DNA of 38,247 bases, taken from the NCBI GenBank assembly GCA_022843385.1, contig JALHNT010000066.1, forward strand, positions 1 to 38,247, in the 5' to 3' direction. Positions 1 to 6,569 of the stretch are shown here, piece after piece (position 1 is the first letter of the stretch; each line of letters opens with the position of its first letter). The position numbers and the translations under genes were made by a program. Source of the DNA: Anaerolineae bacterium. Its GTDB lineage: Bacteria; Chloroflexota; Anaerolineae; Aggregatilineales; Phototrophicaceae. A model generated the notes under the pieces. It had not been told where the DNA came from. It saw only the letters and a list, made by a program, of their open reading frames with translations, and searched no databases.

Positions 1-101
1 ATCATTGCCATACACAGCAGCGTTAACAGACTGGGTAAATCATGTTTGTGCCACTCCCGATATTCCGGTACTTGCTCAAACGCTTGTCTCAGGCTTTCCA
101 T
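1..101 (-). CDS. Probable transposase, N-terminal fragment cut by window edge
   Basis: On the minus strand an ATG at 101 is preceded by a strong ribosome binding site (GGAGG, 5 nt spacing) and opens a frame that runs without a stop off the left edge of the window (33 codons visible). The visible protein begins MESLRQAFEQVPEYREW and continues into a Leu-rich helix (LPSLLTLL). An N-terminus with a 'VPEYR' or 'IPDPR' type motif followed by a short basic stretch and a Leu-rich helix is typical of ISAs1-like and related DDE transposases. That assignment rests on about 30 residues and is an inference. No terminal inverted repeat is seen at its 5' side, between 102 and 193. It could instead be an unrelated small protein. 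Confidence 0.42.
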   Translation of the reverse strand, partial: MESLRQAFEQVPEYREWHKHDLPSLLTLLCMAM

Positions 102-193
102 TCTTCCCTCCTTTTTCTTTAGCCTACGACTCTTTCCTGAGACTTCCGTTTCTTTGAGTCAGCCCTTGGACGACAGTGGCAGTGGTATTGACT

Positions 194-2929
194 TTACAGC
201 TCGATCTCCACCCGCATCACGCCGTCCTTCTCGCCGATCTGGTGGAAGCCCAGCCGTTCGGTGACGCGCAGCATGTTGCTGTTGCTGTTAAGGATATTGC
301 CGAAGATGCGCTTGACACCTTCCTGCCGCCCGATGTCCACCAGCCGCCGCAGAATCTCGGTACCGACGCCGAAGCCCTGGAAGGCATCGCTGACCAGGAT
401 GGTGAACTCGGCATCCTCGCCGCCATACAGCTTAATCAACCGCCCGGCAGCGATGACCTGTGGCTCGTTGGTGCGGCGGTTCTTGATCTCGGCGATGAGC
501 GCCATCTCGCGGTCATAATCGATGAAGGCCAGCCGCGACAGCCGTTCGTGTTCGATGCGCTGGCTGAGGGCGAGCGGGTAGAAATAGCGCAGCGCCACAC
601 TGCGTTCGCTCAGGGTTTCGTGATACTTGACCATCAGCGGCTCGTCTTCCGGGCGGATGGGGCGGATGACGGCCGTCGTGCCATCCTTCATCGTCCACTC
701 GCCGACGTAGTGCGTCGGATACGGACGGATCGCCAGCTTGGGCAGTTGGTCTTCGGTCACGGTTGGCTCGTACAACACCACCCGCGCATCCAGCGCCACC
801 AGACGTTCCGGCGAACATACCAGCGGGTTGATGTCGATCTCTTTGATCCATTTCTGCTCGGTGACAAGCTGGCTGAAGCGCACCATCAACTGCTCCAGCG
901 CCGCCAGATCAACTGGCGCTTTGCCGCGCACACCCTTCAAGGCGGTGTAAATCGTCGTCTGTTCCATCATGCGCCGCGCCAGCGTGGTCGTCAGCGGGGG
1001 CAGCCCCAGCGCCCGATCCTTGAACACTTCGACCAGGATGCCGCCCATGCCGAACAGCAGCACCGGCCCGAACTGCGGATCAGGTGAACAACCGAGGATG
1101 ATCTCATAACCATCGAGGCGGATCATCGGCTGCACCGACACGCCCAGGAAATCGCTCAGGCTGGCCTTCTCGCTCACCGACTGGCGGATGGCGCGGAAGG
1201 CTTCACGGACGGCATCAGCCGTTTGCAGGTTGAGCTTGACGCCGCCGACATCGGTCTTGTGGGTGATGGTCTCGGAGTGCAGCTTCAGCACCACCGGATA
1301 GGCCATCTCACCGGCTGCGGCTACTGCCTCTTCCTCGGTCGCCGCGATCCGCAGCGGGATGGTCGGGATGTTGTAAGCCGCCAGGATTTGTTTGGACTCA
1401 GCCTCGGTCAGGATGGTGCGTCCGGTCTGGCGCACCGCGTTGAGCATGGCCTCGACCTTGTGATGGGCCGCCGCTTCGTCGCTGGTGGCCTGGGGCATGA
1501 CCGGCGTCTGGTAGATGGCGCGCAGGTTCTCGGCGAAGCGCCACATATAATTGAACAGGCGGGTCGCCACATCCGGGTAAGGCAGCGTCGGGATGTTGAC
1601 CTTGTTCAGGATCGCCTCGCCCTCGGCCACCACGCTGCCGCCCATCCAGCTTGCCAGCACCGGCTTGCCCTCGATTTTGGCGTAAGGCGTCAACTGCTGC
1701 GCCGTCGCTGTCGGGTCGGTCATATCCTGCGGCGTTAGGATCACCAGCAGGCCATCGCTGTTGGGGTCCTGGGCGGCGATCTCCAACGCTTTGGCATACT
1801 TATCCGGCCCGGCATCGCCCAGCACATCAATCGGGTTGCTGTGGCTCCAGGCCGCTGGCAGGAAGCTGCTCAGTTTAGTGATCGTCTCCGGCGTGATCGC
1901 GCTCAGTTCACCGCCACCCAGGATGAGGGCATCGGTCGCCAGCACGCCAGGCCCGCCGGCGTTGGTGACAATCGTCAGCTTGTTGCCCTGGGGACGGGGC
2001 TGCTTCGCCAGCGCTTCGACGGTATAGAAGACATCAGCGATGCTATCGACGCGCAGGATGCCAGCGCGACGGAAGGCGGCGTCCAGCACATCATCGCTGC
2101 CCGCCAGCGAACCGGTATGCGAGGCGGCGGCGTGGGCGGCGGCTTCCGTGCGCCCGGCCTTGATGACGATGATCGGTTTGTCGCGGGCGACTTCGCGGGC
2201 TGCCGAGAGGAACGATCGGGCATCGCCGACCGTTTCCATATAGATGACGATGCTCTCGGTCTGCGGATCATCGCCCAGGTAGCTGATGAGATCGCCCCAG
2301 TTGACATCCAGCATCGAGCCGATGGAGACGAAGGCGCTGAAGCCGACGTTCTCCTTGAAGCTCCAGTCCAGCACACTGGTCAGCAGCGCACCGCTCTGGC
2401 TGATGAAACCGACGTTGCCGGGGCGCGCCATGCCGCCGGCGAAGGTGGCATTCAGACCATAGTGCGGCATCATCACGCCCAGACAGTTGGGGCCGATGAT
2501 CCGCATCTTGCCCCGCGCCGTCTCCATGATCTGCCGTTCCAGTTCGACGCCCTCCGGCCCGATCTCCTTGAAGCCGGCGGAGATGATGATCGCGCCGCGA
2601 ATGCCGAGATCGACACAATCCTTAATCAGGGCTGGTACACTCTTGCTTGGGGTGACGATCACCGCCAGATCGACCGGATCGGGGATGTCCTTGATAGTCG
2701 GATAAGCCTTGACGCCCAGCACCGACGGGCGCTTGGGATTGACCGGGAAGACCGCCCCGCCAAACGGATTGGTGATGAGATTCCACATGATGGTGCGTCC
2801 GACGCTGCCTGGGTTCTCGGTCGCGCCGATGACAGCCACATTTTTGGGGCTGAAGATGGCGTCGAGCGCCTGAAACTGCTGGCGCACATCGTCCTGGGTG
2901 ACGACGGGTTTGCTGGTGATTGAGGCCAT
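194..2929 (-). CDS. Fused ADP-forming acyl-CoA synthetase / GNAT acetyltransferase
   Basis: This 911-residue protein joins three modules. Residues ~24-310 form the CoA-binding and ligase-like part, with a Rossmann motif (NVAVIGATENPGSVG), GPNCLG near 146 and the SHTGSLAG signature whose His271 matches the phosphohistidine site of ADP-forming acyl-CoA synthetases. Residues ~485-720 are an ATP-grasp subunit-like domain (PVVLKLHSETITHKTDVGG). Residues ~745-911 are a GNAT domain with the acetyl-CoA pyrophosphate loop QGFGVG. Relatives include the Pat-type protein lysine acetyltransferases, in which the synthetase part acts as a sensor, and true acetyl-CoA synthetases that make ATP from acetyl-CoA. 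Retention of His271 and a complete ATP-grasp part suggests an active ligase, but this is inference. The ATG at 2929 has AGGAG about 9 nt upstream. The gene is divergent from the kinase at 3141. Confidence 0.93.
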   Translation of the reverse strand: MASITSKPVVTQDDVRQQFQALDAIFSPKNVAVIGATENPGSVGRTIMWNLITNPFGGAVFPVNPKRPSVLGVKAYPTIKDIPDPVDLAVIVTPSKSVPALIKDCVDLGIRGAIIISAGFKEIGPEGVELERQIMETARGKMRIIGPNCLGVMMPHYGLNATFAGGMARPGNVGFISQSGALLTSVLDWSFKENVGFSAFVSIGSMLDVNWGDLISYLGDDPQTESIVIYMETVGDARSFLSAAREVARDKPIIVIKAGRTEAAAHAAASHTGSLAGSDDVLDAAFRRAGILRVDSIADVFYTVEALAKQPRPQGNKLTIVTNAGGPGVLATDALILGGGELSAITPETITKLSSFLPAAWSHSNPIDVLGDAGPDKYAKALEIAAQDPNSDGLLVILTPQDMTDPTATAQQLTPYAKIEGKPVLASWMGGSVVAEGEAILNKVNIPTLPYPDVATRLFNYMWRFAENLRAIYQTPVMPQATSDEAAAHHKVEAMLNAVRQTGRTILTEAESKQILAAYNIPTIPLRIAATEEEAVAAAGEMAYPVVLKLHSETITHKTDVGGVKLNLQTADAVREAFRAIRQSVSEKASLSDFLGVSVQPMIRLDGYEIILGCSPDPQFGPVLLFGMGGILVEVFKDRALGLPPLTTTLARRMMEQTTIYTALKGVRGKAPVDLAALEQLMVRFSQLVTEQKWIKEIDINPLVCSPERLVALDARVVLYEPTVTEDQLPKLAIRPYPTHYVGEWTMKDGTTAVIRPIRPEDEPLMVKYHETLSERSVALRYFYPLALSQRIEHERLSRLAFIDYDREMALIAEIKNRRTNEPQVIAAGRLIKLYGGEDAEFTILVSDAFQGFGVGTEILRRLVDIGRQEGVKRIFGNILNSNSNMLRVTERLGFHQIGEKDGVMRVEIEL

Positions 2930-3011
2930 AAGTGGACACTCCTGCTAGGTTGAAAAGAGCGCCTCCAGTTTACCCCATTTTGGTGAAGCCGATGTTAAAG
3001 GCTGCAATCCA

Positions 3012-3055
3012 TTGACACCTTGACACCGCACCGTTGGACAGATTGGGAGTATAAT
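3012..3055 (+). promoter_or_regulatory. Promoter-like region of the kinase operon
   Basis: A perfect -10 box, TATAAT, lies at 3050-3055, about 85 nt before the kinase ATG. Upstream are two adjacent direct copies of TTGACACC (3012-3027). Each contains a consensus -35 TTGACA, but the spacing to the -10 (24 and 32 nt) is too long for a standard promoter. The direct repeat could therefore be a regulator site, or the -35 element may be degenerate. Confidence 0.4.
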
Positions 3056-3140
3056 CAAGCCTAACACGCACCTCACCCCAGACGCGCTGGCGCACTCAAC
3101 CCAGCCGCCGCGTTTGAGCAGACCAGGAACAGGGACAGGT

Positions 3141-4715
3141 ATGGACGACCTCATCGGCAAAGCACTGGGTCAGTTTGAAATCATCGATCTCATCGCCAGG
3201 GGCGGCATGGCCTCGGTCTTTCGGGCGCGCCAGAAATCCATCGGGCGCGATGTCGCCATCAAGCTGCTGCCTCATGCTCTGATGCATGATGGCACGTTTC
3301 TGGAACGGTTCTACCGTGAAGTCGAAGTGATCGCGGCGCTGCAACATCCTCACATCCTGCCGGTGTATGACTTCGGTGAATTTGAGGGGATGCCCTACAT
3401 CGTCATGGCTTATATGAACGGCGGCACGCTTTCCGACATCATGGCACATGGCCCGATGAGCCTGACCGATGCCGAGATCGTGGTGCGACAGATGGCGGAT
3501 GCGCTGGACTACGCCCACAGCAAAGGCATCATCCACCGCGATTTTAAGCCGGGCAACGTGCTGCTGGATGAGCGCGGCAACACCTACCTGGCCGATTTTG
3601 GTCTCGCCAAAATCTCCGAGTCGAACAGCAATATCACCGGAACCGGCATGTTGGGTACGCCGACCTACATGGCACCGGAACTGGCGATGAGTTCAGAGCT
3701 GACGCCGGCGGTGGATGTGTATGCTTTGGGGATCACCTTTTTTCAGATGCTGGCTGGACAGGTGCCTTTCGAAGCCAATACGCCGCTGGGTGTGCTGATG
3801 CTGCATGTCAACAATCCGGTGCCGCTCATCCAGGATTTTCGTTCCGACATCAGCCCGGCCATCCAGTCGGTCATTGATCGGGCGATGGCGAAATCACCGC
3901 TGGATCGCTATGCCACCGCCGGCGAGATGGCAAAGGCGCTGGTGCAGGCTTCCAAGCTGGAAACACAGGAAACGGGCGGCGTTACCCATGCCGATGCGCT
4001 GCTGATGACCAATATGGTCGGCCAGATCATCTTTGTCGATCAGACCTGTCTCAAACTCCTCAAGCGCCATTATGCCGAAGCGCGCCACATCATCGGCAAA
4101 TCGATGACGGAGGTGCTGGGCATCTCTCCGAAAGAAGCCGAGCAGCTTTTGAAAGAGGTGAGCAAGGCCGGGCGGCTGGATCGGCGCGCCCTGGACATTA
4201 AGGATTCCAAAGGCGTGGGCATCCAGGTCATCACAACCATCGTCGCCACCAAGGATGACAAGGGCGGCTTCGTTGGCGCTGATATCACGCTGCGTCCTGT
4301 ATCCGACCCGGCGCGCAGCGATTTCGTCACGGTGGATAAGCGGCTGGATACGCAGGAAAAGACGTTCTTTGAGACCTATTTCCAGTCGCAGATCCGAACG
4401 CTGTGGGATCTGGCGGTACAACTGGGTGGCAAGAAACTGGGCGCGAATCTGGATCGCATCATTACCGAAACCGCCCAGCGCAACGTATGGCCGATCTCGA
4501 TGCGGGATGGGCAGGCCACGGTCGAACAATCCAGCACTGATGCCGATGTCTATCGGGCGCTGCTGGCGAAAGCGGTAGCCTATGTGGTCACCATCGTCGG
4601 CAAGAAAGCCGTCGCTAAAGGGATGCAAAGCGTTGACGACCGCACCGACCCGCATATCCTGGGGCAGGTCAGCGAGCTTCGGGCTTCGCAGCTATTTAAA
4701 GATTTGCTGGTTTAA
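3141..4715 (+). CDS. Ser/Thr protein kinase with PAS-like and unknown C-terminal domain
   Basis: The N-terminal ~270 residues are a complete Hanks-type kinase: Gly-rich loop (ARGGMASVF), Lys41 in VAIK, the catalytic loop HRDFKPGN with Asp134, and DFG at 152-154. Residues ~285-390 look like a PAS fold: a 'MTNMVGQIIFVDQTCLKLL' opening, the middle segment IIGKSMTEVLG, and a final strand GFVGADITLR. The last ~110 residues form a helical domain I do not recognise. There is no transmembrane segment, so the kinase is probably cytosolic and controlled by a ligand or partner sensed through the C-terminal half. I chose the ATG at 3141; a TTG at 3114 in frame is possible but would add an unconserved-looking nine-residue tail. 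The small membrane protein at 4728 follows by 12 nt, which suggests co-transcription and perhaps a membrane partner. Phosphorylation targets cannot be read from the sequence. Confidence 0.92.
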   Translation: MDDLIGKALGQFEIIDLIARGGMASVFRARQKSIGRDVAIKLLPHALMHDGTFLERFYREVEVIAALQHPHILPVYDFGEFEGMPYIVMAYMNGGTLSDIMAHGPMSLTDAEIVVRQMADALDYAHSKGIIHRDFKPGNVLLDERGNTYLADFGLAKISESNSNITGTGMLGTPTYMAPELAMSSELTPAVDVYALGITFFQMLAGQVPFEANTPLGVLMLHVNNPVPLIQDFRSDISPAIQSVIDRAMAKSPLDRYATAGEMAKALVQASKLETQETGGVTHADALLMTNMVGQIIFVDQTCLKLLKRHYAEARHIIGKSMTEVLGISPKEAEQLLKEVSKAGRLDRRALDIKDSKGVGIQVITTIVATKDDKGGFVGADITLRPVSDPARSDFVTVDKRLDTQEKTFFETYFQSQIRTLWDLAVQLGGKKLGANLDRIITETAQRNVWPISMRDGQATVEQSSTDADVYRALLAKAVAYVVTIVGKKAVAKGMQSVDDRTDPHILGQVSELRASQLFKDLLV

Positions 4716-4727
4716 GGGGGATACACA

Positions 4728-5018
4728 ATGCAGATGGATTATTCGCTTGGCAACCTGATTATGGATTTTGTCCTGGTCGCGGCCTCGATTTGGATGGTGA
4801 TCGAAGTGCGCGGCATCGGTGGGATCATCGGCACCTCGATGACCCGCATCGTCATCGGTGCCATCATCCTGGGATTCGCCCACCTGGTCGCTACGATCGG
4901 CATCAATGTTCTGCATCTGGATGGACAGCTCAACAATTTTATCCATCGCCTGATCGTGCTGGCCGGCTTCGTCATGCTGGTCGCCGGCTTCCGCAAGATG
5001 GCCGAAATCAAGCGCTGA
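4728..5018 (+). CDS. Small three-helix membrane protein linked to the kinase
   Basis: This 96-residue protein has three predicted membrane helices: about residues 8-26 (LIMDFVLVAASIWMVIEV), 38-60 (TRIVIGAIILGFAHLVATIG) and 72-90 (RLIVLAGFVMLVAGF). It ends in a short basic tail (RKMAEIKR). It starts 12 nt after the kinase stop and has a purine-rich ribosome site (AAGGGGG) 7 nt before its ATG, so it is probably translated from the same message. No enzymatic motif is visible. I do not recognise the family. Its tight linkage to a soluble kinase with a sensory C-terminus suggests a membrane-side partner or anchor, which is inference from context alone. Confidence 0.8.
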   Translation: MQMDYSLGNLIMDFVLVAASIWMVIEVRGIGGIIGTSMTRIVIGAIILGFAHLVATIGINVLHLDGQLNNFIHRLIVLAGFVMLVAGFRKMAEIKR

Positions 5019-5031
5019 ACCCTGCCGCAAG

Positions 5032-5056
5032 CTGCCCCCGCTATGACCAGGGGCAG
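5032..5056 (+). terminator. Possible terminator hairpin after the kinase operon
   Basis: CTGCCCC (5032-5038) pairs perfectly with GGGGCAG (5050-5056) across an 11-nt loop, 14 nt after the stop of the small membrane protein. The following sequence is only weakly T-rich, so an intrinsic terminator is plausible but not certain. Confidence 0.35.
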
Positions 5057-5096
5057 ATGCGATTTCTCTAGTCGTCAGTCGATAGTCCTCAGTGGT

Positions 5097-5124
5097 CAGT
5101 AAAAGCGCCTGAGCGCTTTTACTG
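5097..5124. repeat. Perfect 12-bp inverted repeat
   Basis: CAGTAAAAGCGC (5097-5108) and its exact reverse complement (5113-5124) flank the 4-nt loop CTGA. The downstream arm contains TTTT but no T-run follows the stem. It may act as a bidirectional transcription stop or belong to an intergenic palindromic repeat. Just upstream (5070-5081) lies AGTCGTCAGTCG, part of which recurs in inverse orientation near 9415-9428. Confidence 0.6.
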
Positions 5125-5407
5125 ATGTTGCTGTTTGGAGCGATCAGCCATAGGCTATCAGAGCGTGGTTGTAACGACACACTACTGAGATTCCATGATG
5201 TGCTTTTCGTTACTTTGTAAGCCAGAATCCGAAAATCGGTATGGAAATCCGCGTTTTTCTACTCTCATCGTTTGTCGAGATAGAACATTCGAAAAAATTC
5301 GTGCGCCAAGCATTATAATGTTATTTGTCACAACCACTGGTCCCAATCAGCAAAATCAGCAACACAGAAACATGAGCGATCTTTCCGACTGATGGCTGTT
5401 AATTGAA

Positions 5408-5460
5408 TGAGGGAAACGTTCACAAAAGGTGTTCGCGAATTTGACGAATTTTGTGAATCA
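5408..5460 (-). repeat. Dispersed repeat family 2, copy 1
   Basis: The 20 bases at 5436-5455 are the exact reverse complement of 26551-26570, and 5408-5427 matches the reverse complement of 26597-26616 at 19 of 20 positions. Within the copy, CACAAAA and TTTTGTG form a terminal inverted repeat. This copy is shorter than the one near 26.5 kb because it lacks extra 9-bp tandem units. The rest of the 5019-5587 gap holds no gene that I can support. Confidence 0.7.
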
Positions 5461-5527
5461 ACGAATAGCTGACGGCTGATCGTTATAGGCTATAAGTCCA
5501 ATCCGGGCGAAAACCCGCCCAGCCTTC

Positions 5528-5533
5528 TATAAT
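5528..5533 (+). promoter_or_regulatory. -10 box upstream of the TauE/SafE gene
   Basis: TATAAT stands in the loop between the arms AGCCTTC (5521-5527) and GAAGGCT (5534-5540), 55 nt before the permease ATG. No convincing -35 is seen 17 nt upstream. A -10 box in the loop of a short palindrome could let a protein or DNA structure modulate initiation. Confidence 0.4.
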
Positions 5534-5587
5534 GAAGGCTAGCGGGATGACTGCATCCCCAAGCGGATTTTCTCTGGATGGTCGTTC

Positions 5588-6373
5588 ATGCCTGAACAAT
5601 GGTTGGCCCTACTAATCGTCGGTGCGGTTGCGGGGGTTGCTGCCGGGATGTTTGGCATCGGCGGGGGCGTCATCATCGTCCCGGCGCTGACTATCCTGCT
5701 AGCGTTCGATCTCAAGGCGGCTGTCGGTACATCACTGGCAGCGCTGCTGATGCCCGTCAGCATCTTCGCCGTGCTGCAATACTACCGCGCCGGCAAGTTC
5801 AGCATCCGCACTTCGGCACTGATCGGCTTCGGGCTGATCTTCGGTGCGATCATCGGGGCGCAGATCGCACTGGGGATCGACACCAATCTGCTCCGGCAGC
5901 TTTACGGCGTCTTCCTCCTCTACATGTCATGGCGTTTCATCGAGCCGCGCAAGTGGCTGGCTGAACGACGGGGCCAGAAGATCACCAAACCAGCGAGTGA
6001 AGGTCGCGAAATTCAGTCCCTCATCCCGATGCTGGCACTGGGCTTTATCGCTGGCATCTTCGCCGGCATGTTCGGCATCGGCGGAGGCATCATCATTGTG
6101 GCAGTGCTGGTGGAAGGCTTTCGTTTCGACCAGAAGCAAGCGGTTGGCACTTCGCTGGCGGCACTGCTCCCGCCAGTCAGTTTTGGCGCCGTTATCCAGT
6201 ATTACAATGAAGGACTGCTCAACATCGCGGTGGCGGCCTGCGTTGCTGCTGGACTATTGCTGGGCTCGATTGCCGGTGCAAAGATCGCGCTTGGTTTACC
6301 CTCGGCCACCATCAAGCGGCTGTACGGCATCTTTCTGGTGCTGGTCGGCCTGCGCTATCTCTTACAGCTATGA
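5588..6373 (+). CDS. TauE/SafE family anion permease
   Basis: This is a 261-residue polytopic membrane protein with the internal duplication typical of the TauE/SafE (sulfite exporter) family. The first half carries GMFGIGGGVIIVPAL followed by AVGTSLAALLMPVS; the second half repeats this as GMFGIGGGIIIVAVL and AVGTSLAALLPPVS. About eight membrane helices are expected, and the length is usual for the family. Members move small organic or inorganic sulfur anions or other anions across the inner membrane; the substrate here cannot be told from sequence, and no sulfur-metabolism gene is adjacent. The ATG at 5588 has only a weak ribosome site. It appears to be a single-gene unit. Confidence 0.9.
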   Translation: MPEQWLALLIVGAVAGVAAGMFGIGGGVIIVPALTILLAFDLKAAVGTSLAALLMPVSIFAVLQYYRAGKFSIRTSALIGFGLIFGAIIGAQIALGIDTNLLRQLYGVFLLYMSWRFIEPRKWLAERRGQKITKPASEGREIQSLIPMLALGFIAGIFAGMFGIGGGIIIVAVLVEGFRFDQKQAVGTSLAALLPPVSFGAVIQYYNEGLLNIAVAACVAAGLLLGSIAGAKIALGLPSATIKRLYGIFLVLVGLRYLLQL

Positions 6374-6569
6374 ACGACGCAGTGGCAGTCAGGCTGTTGA
6401 CCACAGAAATCTCATTCTGATGTAACCCTTCATTTCTTGTTACGCTCCTAATCCTGCCTCTGCTGCCGGCCCGCTGCCAAGAATTAAGAAAGTGACCCAT
6501 TGCATCAACCGAAGCGATGCTACACTGAATCGAGGACACCTTACTTACTTCTGTTCCCAGGGGGATGCA

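Noticed and set aside
176..1087. 303-codon and, at 1841-2923, 360-codon plus-strand frames
   Set aside because: Antisense shadows of the acyl-CoA synthetase-GNAT gene, without ribosome sites or motifs.
5195..5392. 65-codon frame in the gap before the TauE/SafE gene
   Set aside because: AT-rich, without ribosome site or recognisable motif.
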